Of a stretch of 64,000 nucleotides of DNA, positions 36,557 to 45,136 are shown one piece after another (the first letter of the stretch is position 1; the number at the start of each line of letters is the position of its first letter). The notes under the pieces were generated by a model that did not search any database, had not been told where the DNA came from, and was given only the letters and a program-made list of their open reading frames with translations. Both the position numbers and the translations under genes were made by a program. The DNA lies in assembly GCF_012910715.1 (NCBI RefSeq), contig NZ_JABBHF010000002.1, forward strand, positions 67,001 to 131,000. The letters are read 5' to 3'. The stretch is from Flavivirga algicola. GTDB lineage: Bacteria > Bacteroidota > Bacteroidia > Flavobacteriales > Flavobacteriaceae.

Positions 36557-36943
36557 ATGACAGCTATTCACGAAATTTTAAAAACTATTAACAATCTAAA
36601 GGAAAAGAACAATCTGCTCTCAAAAGGAGATATTCGTAAACTTTTAATAGCCACAAAATCTATAACCCAACATAAGGACCTCATAGATTCAATGATATTT
36701 CTTTTTACGACTCAAGACCATAATATTCAAAAAAAAATAGCGTGCTTAACCAAAAGGGAATTACAAATTCTGCAACAAATAGGCTATGGTAAAAACACAA
36801 AGGATATTGCTCTTCTACTAAACATAAAAAACTCAACAATAGAAACGCACCGAAAAAATATTAGAAAAAAATTAGACCTTGTGGGAAAGGGAAAACTTAT
36901 TCAATATGCTATTTTAAATAATTTAAGAGCATCTATTTCTTAG
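36557..36943 (+). CDS. Orphan LuxR-type HTH protein
   Basis: A 128-residue protein with a helical N-terminal part (residues 1-55, no receiver) and a LuxR/GerE helix-turn-helix (residues 62-122: LTKRELQILQQIGYGKNTKDIALLLNIKNSTIETHRKNIRKKLDL). The HTH resembles that of the response regulator upstream. Its own upstream region carries the operator-like element. It may compete with or assist the response regulator at shared sites. Confidence 0.85.
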   Translation: MTAIHEILKTINNLKEKNNLLSKGDIRKLLIATKSITQHKDLIDSMIFLFTTQDHNIQKKIACLTKRELQILQQIGYGKNTKDIALLLNIKNSTIETHRKNIRKKLDLVGKGKLIQYAILNNLRASIS

Positions 36944-37170
36944 TAAAGATAATCATATAACTATCAACAACATAGATCCTAGAACGTAAGAAATTAATTA
37001 TATTTTTAGTATATTTATTGTTTTAATCAGTCAATATGGCATATTAATTGATATATCGTAGAAACTAGGTAGGAAAAAGAAGATTTAAACTGTTATATAA
37101 ATAGATGTAATATTTTACGCAACCATTTTTAATTTTCTGCATCTAGTAGATAACTAAACGAATATGACAA
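36944..37170. other. Intergenic region without recognised gene
   Basis: AT-rich stretch after the orphan LuxR gene. No clear TAnnTTTG box or hairpin was seen before the 28-residue ORF at 37171. Confidence 0.45.
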
Positions 37171-37257
37171 ATGAAAATACTAATTATTATTAGCATCCTT
37201 ATCGTTGTTAATTTGATTCTTTTGACTTTTAGTGTTAATAAAAGAACAGATCCTTGA
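37171..37257 (+). CDS. 28-residue hydrophobic peptide
   Basis: ATG-started frame: MKILIIISILIVVNLILLTF then SVNKRTDP. It is a single membrane helix with a short charged tail, the layout of small membrane peptides and type I toxins. Its last codons form the 5' arm of a strong plus-strand terminator, which supports a real transcript. No antisense RNA signal was identified, so a toxin role is speculation. Confidence 0.4.
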   Translation: MKILIIISILIVVNLILLTFSVNKRTDP

Positions 37258-37284
37258 CAAAAAGAATCTGTTCTTTTATTTTTT
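37237..37284 (+). terminator. Terminator downstream of the 28-residue ORF, also facing the DPP III gene
   Basis: A 15-bp perfect stem: AATAAAAGAACAGAT (37237-37251) with ATCTGTTCTTTTATT (37266-37280), then TTTT. The stem is symmetric enough to act on the minus-strand peptidase gene as well, whose stop is at 37292. Confidence 0.85.
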
Positions 37285-37291
37285 AAACAGT

Positions 37292-39331
37292 CTAGTTAAC
37301 CTCTGGTAAGAAATTATAGTTTTTACTGTAATCTAACATCTGACCAGCAAAGGTTTCTGGTTGTGTTACTTTTACTTCAATTATTTCCCCAGCCTCATTT
37401 TTATGTGCTACTAATACTGGGTTTACAAAACCACTATAAGGTGCTGATAAAAATTGTTTATTACGCTCCAAAACTTCAGCGTGGATCGCTTGGTCTACTT
37501 TTACCCCATAAGTCTCCACTAAGGTCTCTACGGCTTCATAATCACCTTCAGACTTAATACGTTGCGTTTCACGTAATAGCTGCCCAAAAAGTGACCGCAA
37601 TTTCTCATAATCGTTAATATTAAAATATGTTTTTCCATCACGTACTACCTTTTCAATGACATGGTCAGTTTTTCCCTTTTCAAATACCCAGGCACTTACC
37701 CATTGTCTATTTCGCATATGTGCTTCTTCAACATCATCTCCTAGATTTAAACGGATTAGCTGCATAACAAGTCCGTTTCTTATATAGTCATCATAGGCTG
37801 TTTTACCTACACTTTTCCAATCATCAACTAAGCCCAATTCCTGTAATTTAGCATCATACAAATAATACAGTCCGACCAAATCTGCACGTCCTTCCTCTAA
37901 AGTTGACGCATAATTTTTTAATGTTTCTTTAGTCTCTCCTACCCCTGGGTTTAACTGTCCAGAAGCGTGGCCAATAACCTCGTGTAAAGCTGTGTGTAAT
38001 TTATCGGCCAATTGTCCATACTTCTCTACTAACTGCAACTCTTCTTCATCGTGAACAAACTCCTTTAAACGTTCCGAACCACCCGCATTATTATAGGCAT
38101 GTATAATATTTCCCAGCGAAACAGATTTACTCCCTACTTCTTTTCTTATCCAATTGGCATTAGGTAAATTAACACCAATTGGCGTACTTGGTGAGGCATC
38201 TCCAGCTTCGCCTGCTACTGTTACTACTTTATAAGTAACACCAACAACACTATCTTTTTTATGAGCCTCCATTAGCGGTGCATGATCTTCGAACCACTGT
38301 GCATTATCCGATAGCACCTTCATTTTTTGAGACATATCAAAATCATTAATCTGCACAATGTTTTCGTACGATCCGCGATACCCCAATGGGTCATTATATA
38401 CTTCTATGAAACTATTTATATAATCAATATTACCTTTAGTGGCAGCTGTCCATGCCACATTGTAATCATCCCAAGTTTGCAGATCGCCTGTTTTATAATA
38501 ATCGATCAACAATCCCAAAGCATGACCCTGATCATCATTTTCAGCAACACTTTTGGCTAATTCCAACCATTTAACGATTTCATCTATGGCCGAACCATAT
38601 AATCCACCAGATTTATATACACGTTCTTTTACTACGCCATTTTCTTTTACCAATTGAGAATTCAATCCAAACGACAACGGCTTTTCTGGGTCTGGAGATT
38701 GTTTTTTAGCATAAAAGCTTCGCACATCGTCATTAGTAACATTGGGTGCATAAAAGTTAACCGCAGAAAGACCAACGTTGTCAACTCCTTTTGCCTGATT
38801 TACTTTCTTGGTATCTGCATCATTAAATATAACATCGAAAGCTTCGCCCTCCAAAGATGTATGGGTATCAGCTAATAATTGCTTTAAATAGTCTGAGGAG
38901 AACTCTGGTTTTAACTTATCGTTAGAATAATGGTGATGAATCCCATTACTAAACCAAACACGCTTTAAATAAGTCTCGAAAGCATCCCAGTCTGTAGACG
39001 TTTTATCTCCCTTATAACTTTTGTAAATATGCTCAAGCGCTTTTCTTATAGTCAGGTTATGTCTATAATTTTGATCCCACATAATATCTCTTCCTGCCAA
39101 ACCAGCTTGGGTAAGATAGTATACCAAAGTCTTTTCTTTTAAAGTCAGATTTTCCCATCCAGGAATTTGATAACGGAGTATTTTAATATCTGCAAATTGC
39201 TCCACATTATAATCAAATGCAACACGTTCATTTACGGCTTTATTTTCTGTGTTTTCTTTAGATTTATCCTTACCGCATGATAAGAACAAAGTAACAATCA
39301 GTACTAAACTTAGTATGGATTTTAATTTCAT
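37292..39331 (-). CDS. Dipeptidyl-peptidase III family (M49) lipoprotein
   Basis: A 679-residue zinc exopeptidase that removes dipeptides from the N-terminus of oligopeptides. The M49 signature HEXXGH is seen as HEVIGHASG near residue 450, and the third-ligand motif EEGRADLVG lies about 30 residues on. A lipoprotein signal (LFLSCGKDKS, Cys near residue 19) places it on the envelope, whereas eukaryotic DPP III is cytosolic; this is common in Bacteroidetes. It is monocistronic. Confidence 0.92.
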   Translation of the reverse strand: MKLKSILSLVLIVTLFLSCGKDKSKENTENKAVNERVAFDYNVEQFADIKILRYQIPGWENLTLKEKTLVYYLTQAGLAGRDIMWDQNYRHNLTIRKALEHIYKSYKGDKTSTDWDAFETYLKRVWFSNGIHHHYSNDKLKPEFSSDYLKQLLADTHTSLEGEAFDVIFNDADTKKVNQAKGVDNVGLSAVNFYAPNVTNDDVRSFYAKKQSPDPEKPLSFGLNSQLVKENGVVKERVYKSGGLYGSAIDEIVKWLELAKSVAENDDQGHALGLLIDYYKTGDLQTWDDYNVAWTAATKGNIDYINSFIEVYNDPLGYRGSYENIVQINDFDMSQKMKVLSDNAQWFEDHAPLMEAHKKDSVVGVTYKVVTVAGEAGDASPSTPIGVNLPNANWIRKEVGSKSVSLGNIIHAYNNAGGSERLKEFVHDEEELQLVEKYGQLADKLHTALHEVIGHASGQLNPGVGETKETLKNYASTLEEGRADLVGLYYLYDAKLQELGLVDDWKSVGKTAYDDYIRNGLVMQLIRLNLGDDVEEAHMRNRQWVSAWVFEKGKTDHVIEKVVRDGKTYFNINDYEKLRSLFGQLLRETQRIKSEGDYEAVETLVETYGVKVDQAIHAEVLERNKQFLSAPYSGFVNPVLVAHKNEAGEIIEVKVTQPETFAGQMLDYSKNYNFLPEVN

Positions 39332-39577
39332 GGATTTATGTTTATTGATTTTTAATTGTTGTTGTAGGCTTTGATATTTGAAATAATCTTTTCACTGTGC
39401 GCTTATTCTCAATCCTGTTATTTCATTTTATAAAAAGTTCTTTAACTCTTGTTTAAAAAAACGATTCATAACAGTTCTTAAATTATTGATTAACAGAAAA
39501 ATCAGCTTATCGATTGAAAAAAATCTATTTTTAACGCAACAAATATAATAATTTATTAAATGAGGTTTAAAAATGAT

Positions 39578-39585
39578 TATATTTG
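39578..39585 (+). promoter_or_regulatory. -7 element TATATTTG of the SRPBCC gene
   Basis: Exact TAnnTTTG 25 bp before the ATG at 39611. A matching TTG at the usual distance was not found. Confidence 0.45.
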
Positions 39586-39610
39586 ATTTGTCTAATTAAT
39601 CAAAAAAATA

Positions 39611-40630
39611 ATGAAAACTTTTAAGTACATTTTGTTCTTACTACTTATCGCTATTATAGGAACTGCTATTTACATTGCCGTGCAACCTAACTCTTTTGAA
39701 GTTACCAGAACCCGAACTATAAAAGCACCTGCTGCTGTTATATATAATAATGTGATTGATTTTAAAAATTGGGAGGCTTGGTCTTCTTGGGTGGAAGCTG
39801 ACCCTGATATGAAAATTACACTTGCGGAACAGACTAAAGGTGTTAATGGCTCCTATTCTTGGGAAGATAAAGATGGTATTGGAACGATGAAAAACATAGA
39901 AACTGAAGAAAACAAATCGATTACCCAAGAAATGCAATTTGCGGAGTTTCCAAAATCAGATGTGTCTTGGAAATTTACATCTAATGAAGATGGCTCCACG
40001 GATGCTACCTGGACGATCTCAGGAAAAGATCTACCCTTTGGTTTTAAGGCATTCGCAACCTTCATGGGCGGTATGGAAAAACAAATTGCACCTCATTATG
40101 AACGAAGTCTTGAAAAATTAGATAGCATCGTGATGTCGGATATGAAAAAATACAGTGTAAAAGTTGATGGTATTACCCAACATAGTGGTGGTTACTATCT
40201 GTATAACACAGCTTCTTGTAAAATAACAGAGTTGGAAGCAAAAATGACCGAAATGATGCCTAAAATTGGTCATTATGCTATGACTAATAAAATAGCAATG
40301 GCTGGGGCTCCTTTTACATATTATCACAAATGGGACGAAGAAAATAACGCGGTTATGTTCTCGTGTTGTGTTCCAACTACTACTAAAGTAATAAGTGCAG
40401 ATAGTGATATTTTAACTGGACAGCTAGAACCTTTTAAAGCTGTTAAAACAACGCTTAAAGGCGATTATGAAAATTTAAAAGAAGCCTGGGAAACGTCCAT
40501 GAAACATCTCACAGAAAATGGTTTAGAATTTACAGAGAACGGCCCTATGCTGGAGACTTATCTAACAGACCCTATGAGTACACCTAATCCAGCTGACTGG
40601 GTTACAGAAATATACATTGCTGTAAAATAA
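39611..40630 (+). CDS. Membrane-anchored SRPBCC + GyrI-like effector-binding protein
   Basis: A 339-residue protein with one N-terminal membrane helix (residues 4-22). Residues 28-170 form an SRPBCC/polyketide cyclase-like domain (TRTIKAPAAVIYNNVIDFKNWEAWSSW). Residues 180-339 resemble the GyrI-like/AraC effector-binding domain (YYLYNTASCKITELEAKMTEMMPKIGHYAM and YEIY-type C-terminus TEIYIAVK). Both parts bind small hydrophobic or cationic ligands in other proteins; together on a membrane anchor they suggest ligand sensing or sequestering, but no DNA-binding part is present. crcB follows after 1 bp. Confidence 0.82.
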   Translation: MKTFKYILFLLLIAIIGTAIYIAVQPNSFEVTRTRTIKAPAAVIYNNVIDFKNWEAWSSWVEADPDMKITLAEQTKGVNGSYSWEDKDGIGTMKNIETEENKSITQEMQFAEFPKSDVSWKFTSNEDGSTDATWTISGKDLPFGFKAFATFMGGMEKQIAPHYERSLEKLDSIVMSDMKKYSVKVDGITQHSGGYYLYNTASCKITELEAKMTEMMPKIGHYAMTNKIAMAGAPFTYYHKWDEENNAVMFSCCVPTTTKVISADSDILTGQLEPFKAVKTTLKGDYENLKEAWETSMKHLTENGLEFTENGPMLETYLTDPMSTPNPADWVTEIYIAVK

Positions 40631-40631
40631 T

Positions 40632-40997
40632 ATGAAACAGCTTTTACTGGTTTTTTTAGGTGGTGGCTTTGGTAGTGTGCTACGGTTTCTTATTGGCAAA
40701 TATTTAAACAGTGCAGAAACAGGTATTCCTTACGGTACGTTTGCTGCCAATATTTTAGGAAGTTTACTTATTGGTCTCATTCTTGGATTGGCGGCAAAAA
40801 ATGATTCATTAACACAAAACCAGACCTTACTCTTAGCTACTGGTTTTTGTGGTGGTTTTACGACCTTTTCAACCTTTGCCTACGAGAATCATGTGTTTTT
40901 AAAATCGGGGGATTTTACAAGCTTTGCCATGTATACCATTGCTAGTTTTGTCATTGGGTTTTTAGCTGTGTTTTTTGGGATGTTTTTGGTGAGGTAA
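40632..40997 (+). CDS. crcB: Fluoride channel CrcB/FluC
   Basis: A 121-residue, four-helix inner-membrane protein. GGGFGSVLRFLIGKY at the N-terminus, YGTFAANILGSLLIG near residue 37, and the pore motif GFCGGFTTFSTF near residue 80 are the hallmarks of Fluc channels, which release fluoride as dual-topology dimers. It directly follows the SRPBCC gene. No fluoride riboswitch was recognised upstream of the pair. Confidence 0.95.
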   Translation: MKQLLLVFLGGGFGSVLRFLIGKYLNSAETGIPYGTFAANILGSLLIGLILGLAAKNDSLTQNQTLLLATGFCGGFTTFSTFAYENHVFLKSGDFTSFAMYTIASFVIGFLAVFFGMFLVR

Positions 40998-41142
40998 ATT
41001 TTCGTTTGACTTAATGAACAAAACGACTCATAAATTGGATGTTAAAAAACATTTTGGTGAAACTTAAGTAATAAGTACTAACAATGTAATTAGTTTATTA
41101 AAGACCATTAATAAGTTATAGCTACTACTAATGATAAACATA

Positions 41143-41751
41143 TCAATATTTCCCAAAAGCCTTCACCCCAGCCTCTACCCTAGTTTTTAAATAGTTTTTT
41201 CTAGGTACTAAAGGACACGAATACTTTTCATTATAAGCGCAATAAGGATTATACGCTTTATTAAAATCTATAATAAAAGTATTTCCTTCGGGGATACTGG
41301 CATCAATATAACGCCCGCCTCCATAAGTTTCCAATCCGTTGGTTTCATCTAAAAAAGGTAGAAATAAGTGGTTCTCGTAACCTGGCTCGTTCATTAATTC
41401 CTGCCCTTGATATATCTCTAATTCAAATTTTTCGCCTTTCAATTCAAAAGACAAAATCCCAAAAACACGCTCTTTAGAAACCCTGTCCGTGGTCGTTTTC
41501 ATATGAAACCATTCAGAATTAGGTGTTCGCTTCAATATAGCTTTTACAACATAAGCAGAATCAAACTTAAAGAAATCCAAACCCTCAAAGTGCTTTCTAT
41601 CTTTATCTTTTAAAGGTGATGTGGTAGCATCTTTATATTCGGCATTTATTTTTCTTTGAAATTCAGTATCACCCAAAAGCGGTTTCTTTTCTTGTCCGCA
41701 GTTGAACAATAATACTAAAAATAGTAGTATTAAAAGGTTCTTTTTCATCAT
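41143..41751 (-). CDS. DUF1684 lipoprotein
   Basis: A 202-residue lipoprotein (LFNCGQEKK, Cys near residue 18). The conserved DUF1684 pattern is clear: FFKFDSAYVVKA, the strand GILSFELKGEKFELEIYQ, then FLPFLDETNGLETYGGGRYIDA, and IIDFNKAYNPYCAYNEKYSCPLVPRKNYL with two Cys. The family function is unknown. It lies 5 bp after the P450 gene, so the two are co-transcribed. Confidence 0.9.
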   Translation of the reverse strand: MMKKNLLILLFLVLLFNCGQEKKPLLGDTEFQRKINAEYKDATTSPLKDKDRKHFEGLDFFKFDSAYVVKAILKRTPNSEWFHMKTTTDRVSKERVFGILSFELKGEKFELEIYQGQELMNEPGYENHLFLPFLDETNGLETYGGGRYIDASIPEGNTFIIDFNKAYNPYCAYNEKYSCPLVPRKNYLKTRVEAGVKAFGKY

Positions 41752-41756
41752 CGTTT

Positions 41757-43169
41757 TTATCTTTTTGTTGCTGGTAAGAAAGTTACCTTTAAGTTTTCTG
41801 GATACATCGTAAACTCAAAGCGTTCCCTGATGGTTTCAGGGTTTACTTCTAATTTAAAATCGAAATGCTTACATAGTACAGAAATTAATACGATCATTTC
41901 TGTTTTTGCCAAATGCATCCCAGGACAATATCTTGCACCGCCTCCAAAGGCTCTCATAACATTAGGTGAATGATTTTTATGCATCGGGCACCCATTTGTC
42001 AGCCACCTTTGTGGAATAAAATCGTTAGGGTTGGAAAAATAATGATCTTGTGTTTGCGCTACTTTATTCTGTAAAATAATGCTGGTTCCTTTTGGTATAG
42101 ACACATTATTGACTGTAATATCTTCGTTAGATTCCAAATACAACTGAGGCGTTGTTGGCTTTAATCTCATCGCTTCTTGAGCCACCGCATGGGCATATTT
42201 TAGTCCATCTACATACTCGTAACTATCTGGTATATTCTCAGTATATATGGCCTTAGCTTCTTCCCTAACTTTCATAACAATCTCGGGGTGTTGTGCTAAA
42301 TAAAACATACACCAAGACAACGAGTTTGAAGTCGTGTCTTCTCCTGCCAATAGCATGGTAAATACGTTTCCGTAGATTTCTTCATCCGTAAAATTTACGT
42401 CTTCATTTTCTACCAATAAAGCTTCCAAGAAATTTGAAGGTTGCTCTTTTAACTTGGGATTTTCCGTTAATCGTTTTTTAGCATCATCTATGAATCCATG
42501 GATTACTTTTTCTATGGATTTTAAAGATACGTCCAATGTTTTATCCTTTTTCCTTTTGAAATACCGCCATGTAGGAATTGGTGCCGTAACACGTTCATTA
42601 ATCATTGGAAAAATAACTTCCAAATGCTTTTGAAAGCTATTCGACTTGTTATTTATAGTATCCAATTTATGTCCGAAAGCAATCTCGGTAGTAATATCAA
42701 TTGTAAAGGCCATAAACTCTTTTTGTACATCTACAATTGTTTTTTGCTGAGCATAGTCTTTAAATTTTTCGAGAACACTCTTGGTTTTATCTAAAATTAT
42801 AGGATAGAATGCCTTAACATTCTTTACGCTCAAAGCTTCTGCTGTTGGTTTCCTATGTCGTTTCCACCTATTGCCTTCTGCATTAAAAACACCATCGACA
42901 CCCATTTCTTTTAAAATTTCATCAATCTTGGAAAAACGTTTAAAACCTTCTGGTCTCAATCGGAGCATTTTATTATTAAAATCTGGGTTTGCAGATACTA
43001 CAAATTCCTTTCCAACAAAATGTATTTTAAACAAATCTCCACACTCTTCAACCCAACGTTCCAAGACCTGATGCTTATTGTAAGTATTAAATTGAGGTAA
43101 ATGTCCTAATAAGAATGCGCCTTTTGGAGATTTTAAATTTTTAATTTTAATCAACTGATTATCAGACAT
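41757..43169 (-). CDS. Cytochrome P450
   Basis: A 470-residue soluble bacterial P450. The oxygen-binding I-helix is MLLAGEDTTSNSLSW near residue 290, the K-helix ExxR is EAMRLKP near residue 345, and the haem loop FGGGARYCPGMHLA carries the thiolate Cys near residue 413. It would hydroxylate a hydrophobic substrate with electrons from a ferredoxin or reductase, not encoded nearby. It leads a two-gene unit with DUF1684. The substrate is unknown. Confidence 0.95.
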   Translation of the reverse strand: MSDNQLIKIKNLKSPKGAFLLGHLPQFNTYNKHQVLERWVEECGDLFKIHFVGKEFVVSANPDFNNKMLRLRPEGFKRFSKIDEILKEMGVDGVFNAEGNRWKRHRKPTAEALSVKNVKAFYPIILDKTKSVLEKFKDYAQQKTIVDVQKEFMAFTIDITTEIAFGHKLDTINNKSNSFQKHLEVIFPMINERVTAPIPTWRYFKRKKDKTLDVSLKSIEKVIHGFIDDAKKRLTENPKLKEQPSNFLEALLVENEDVNFTDEEIYGNVFTMLLAGEDTTSNSLSWCMFYLAQHPEIVMKVREEAKAIYTENIPDSYEYVDGLKYAHAVAQEAMRLKPTTPQLYLESNEDITVNNVSIPKGTSIILQNKVAQTQDHYFSNPNDFIPQRWLTNGCPMHKNHSPNVMRAFGGGARYCPGMHLAKTEMIVLISVLCKHFDFKLEVNPETIRERFEFTMYPENLKVTFLPATKR

Positions 43170-43272
43170 AAATACGGTTTGTTTTTAATCTAAAAGGTGT
43201 TTAGATCTTATTATTTTTTAAAATTTTAAAAAATATTCGCATTTCAAAAATACAACTTAAGAATATTTTGCA

Positions 43273-43280
43273 TAGCTTTG
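43273..43280 (+). promoter_or_regulatory. -7 element TAGCTTTG of the MFS operon leader
   Basis: Exact TAnnTTTG 18 bp before the leader ORF start and about 220 bp before the MFS gene. No TTG at the standard spacing was found. Confidence 0.45.
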
Positions 43281-43297
43281 ATGCCATTAAAATAAAA

Positions 43298-43378
43298 ATG
43301 CGTCATAACGTCACAATTTGTAAAAAGCAATGGGCCTCTTTAAAGAGAAAGGGTCGGGCTTGTCATATATTGTGGTGA
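43298..43378 (+). CDS. 26-residue leader peptide of the MFS operon attenuator
   Basis: ATG (after an A-rich stretch) opens 26 codons ending TGG TGA: MRHNVTICKKQW, then ASLKRKGRACHILW. It is basic, with two Trp, two Cys and K/R-x-K/R steps at residues 16-20. A ribosome reaching the stop would cover the 5' strand of the antiterminator hairpin and favour the terminator; a ribosome stalled near residues 8-13 would leave it free. This geometry is that of translation-coupled attenuation; real translation is not shown. Confidence 0.45.
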   Translation: MRHNVTICKKQWASLKRKGRACHILW

Positions 43379-43439
43379 TATAAATATAAAATATAACAAT
43401 ATATAAAAGTCCGACTTCACAGTCGGACTTTTTATTTTT
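43353..43439 (+). promoter_or_regulatory. Antiterminator/terminator pair before the MFS transporter gene
   Basis: Terminator: AAAAGTCCGACT (43405-43416) with AGTCGGACTTTT (43421-43432), four-base loop, then T-rich tract; 12 perfect pairs. Antiterminator: GTCGGGCTT (43353-43361) with AAGTCCGAC (43407-43415, one G-U) plus ATATATTGT (43365-43373) with ACAATATAT (43396-43404), 18 pairs around a small internal loop. The two share AAGTCCGAC, so they exclude each other. No plus-strand gene but the leader ORF precedes the terminator. Confidence 0.6.
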
Positions 43440-43502
43440 AGTCAACTGTAGACTTTAAAACAAAACTATATGTAAAAACAGAAACTTGAACAATTAGAAC
43501 TC

Positions 43503-44753
43503 ATGAAAACTTTATTCAACAATTACGTAAACACTTTTAAAGGCTTATCAAAAGAGGTATGGTGGCTTGCTTTAATTACACTAATAAACAGAGCAGGTAC
43601 AATGGTCATTCCGTTTTTATCACTTTACTTAACCAAAAGCCTTAATTTTACTTTAAGTGATGTCGGATGGATTATGAGTGCTTTTGGTTTGGGGTCTGTG
43701 ATTGGTTCTTGGTTAGGTGGAAAATTAACCGATAAAATTGGTTATTATAAAGTGATGGTATTTAGTTTACTTGTAACAGGTATACTATTTATTGCCTTAC
43801 AATTTTTAAGCACATTTATACTGTTTTGCTTTGGTATTTTCTTGGTTATGCTCGTTGCAGATATGTTTCGCCCTGCTATGTTTGTAGCATTAAGCGCCTA
43901 TAGCAAACCTAAAAACAAAATACGATCTGTGACTTTAATCCGATTGGCAATAAACCTTGGTTTTTCTGCTGGTCCAGCTATTGGAGGTATCATTATAACA
44001 TCACTAAGCTATGGTGGTTTATTTTGGGTAGATGGCATTACATGTGTTATAGCTACACTTGTTTTAATAAATGTTTTGAATCCCAAAAAAGCAAAAATAC
44101 TGGATGATGTTACAACAGAAAATCCGAAGTCGGCATATAGTGATAAAGCATTTTTAATTTTTCTTGCAGCTATGGTGCTATTTGGAATTGTATTCTTGCA
44201 ATATTTTTCGACCATGCCTTTGTATTATAAAGATGCACATTATTTAAGTGAATTTGATATTGGTATTCTTTTGGGAATGAATGGTTTTCTCATTTTTGTT
44301 TTCGAGATGCCTTTAATAAAATGGCTTGAAAACACCAATTTCACCAAGTCTGGACTCATGCTTTTTGGAGCTGTTTTAACAGGTTTAAGTTTTATTATCT
44401 TAAACTTTACAAATTGGGCTGGTGTATTAATAATCGGTATGTTATTGATGACATTTGGTGAAATGATAACCTTTCCTTTTTCAAATGCATTTACTATGGA
44501 TAGAGCAAAAAAAGGAAACCAGGGTGAATACATGGCCTTGTACAGTATCGCATTTTCCATAGCGCACATATTTGGTCATAATGCGGGCATGCGTATGGTT
44601 GATGCACTTGGTTTTGACAACACCTGGTATATCATTACAGGTCTTGCTGCCCTTTGTGTATTTTTATTATTTGCACTAAGACAATATTTGAATGCACGTA
44701 AGAGGCGCAAAGAAAAAGTCATAGAAGAAGAAACAGAAATATTATGGATTTAA
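43503..44753 (+). CDS. MFS transporter
   Basis: A 416-residue inner-membrane transporter with 12 hydrophobic helices. The loop 2-3 motif GKLTDKIGYYKVMVF is the MFS motif A, and SAGPAIGGIII in helix 5 matches motif C of drug/H+ antiporters, so export is likely; the substrate is not readable. It is preceded by a leader ORF with a possible transcription attenuator, and it overlaps the VOC gene by 10 bp. Confidence 0.9.
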   Translation: MKTLFNNYVNTFKGLSKEVWWLALITLINRAGTMVIPFLSLYLTKSLNFTLSDVGWIMSAFGLGSVIGSWLGGKLTDKIGYYKVMVFSLLVTGILFIALQFLSTFILFCFGIFLVMLVADMFRPAMFVALSAYSKPKNKIRSVTLIRLAINLGFSAGPAIGGIIITSLSYGGLFWVDGITCVIATLVLINVLNPKKAKILDDVTTENPKSAYSDKAFLIFLAAMVLFGIVFLQYFSTMPLYYKDAHYLSEFDIGILLGMNGFLIFVFEMPLIKWLENTNFTKSGLMLFGAVLTGLSFIILNFTNWAGVLIIGMLLMTFGEMITFPFSNAFTMDRAKKGNQGEYMALYSIAFSIAHIFGHNAGMRMVDALGFDNTWYIITGLAALCVFLLFALRQYLNARKRRKEKVIEEETEILWI

Positions 44754-45121
44754 ACCAAATTACAATACCATCATTAGATGTTGAAAAAGCAACAACATTT
44801 TACAAAACTTTGGGATTGCATCTTATCGTTGATGCCATCCCAGGGTATGTGAGATTTGAGTGTCCTGATGGTGACAGCACTTTTTCAATTCATAAAGTAG
44901 ATCTATTGCCAAAAGGTAGCGGTGTTACCATTTATTTTGAAGATAATAATCTGGATAATTTAGTTTCAAACCTTCAAGAAAAAGGTATTATTTTTACGCA
45001 ATTGCCTGAGGATAAATCATGGTTATGGCGTGAGGCTCATTTACAAGATCCAGATGGAAATAACATCATTTTATACCATGCCGGGAAGAACAGAAAAAAT
45101 CCGCCATGGCGTATCAAATAA
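44744..45121 (+). CDS. VOC-superfamily (glyoxalase/bleomycin resistance-like) protein
   Basis: A 125-residue protein with two beta-alpha-beta-beta-beta halves: LNQITIPSLDVEKATTFYKTLGLHLIVD and the C-terminal REAHLQDPDGNNIILYHAGKN with the conserved metal-site region. VOC proteins are metal-dependent lyases or antibiotic-binding proteins. Its start overlaps the MFS stop, so the transporter and this protein are translated together; a joint role in coping with a toxic small molecule is inference. Confidence 0.87.
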   Translation: MDLNQITIPSLDVEKATTFYKTLGLHLIVDAIPGYVRFECPDGDSTFSIHKVDLLPKGSGVTIYFEDNNLDNLVSNLQEKGIIFTQLPEDKSWLWREAHLQDPDGNNIILYHAGKNRKNPPWRIK

Positions 45122-45136
45122 TTATGAAATAAATAC

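Noticed and set aside
40998-41142. Fluoride riboswitch near crcB
   Set aside because: crcB directly follows the SRPBCC gene, and no recognisable fluoride aptamer was seen upstream of the pair or in the flanking sequence.
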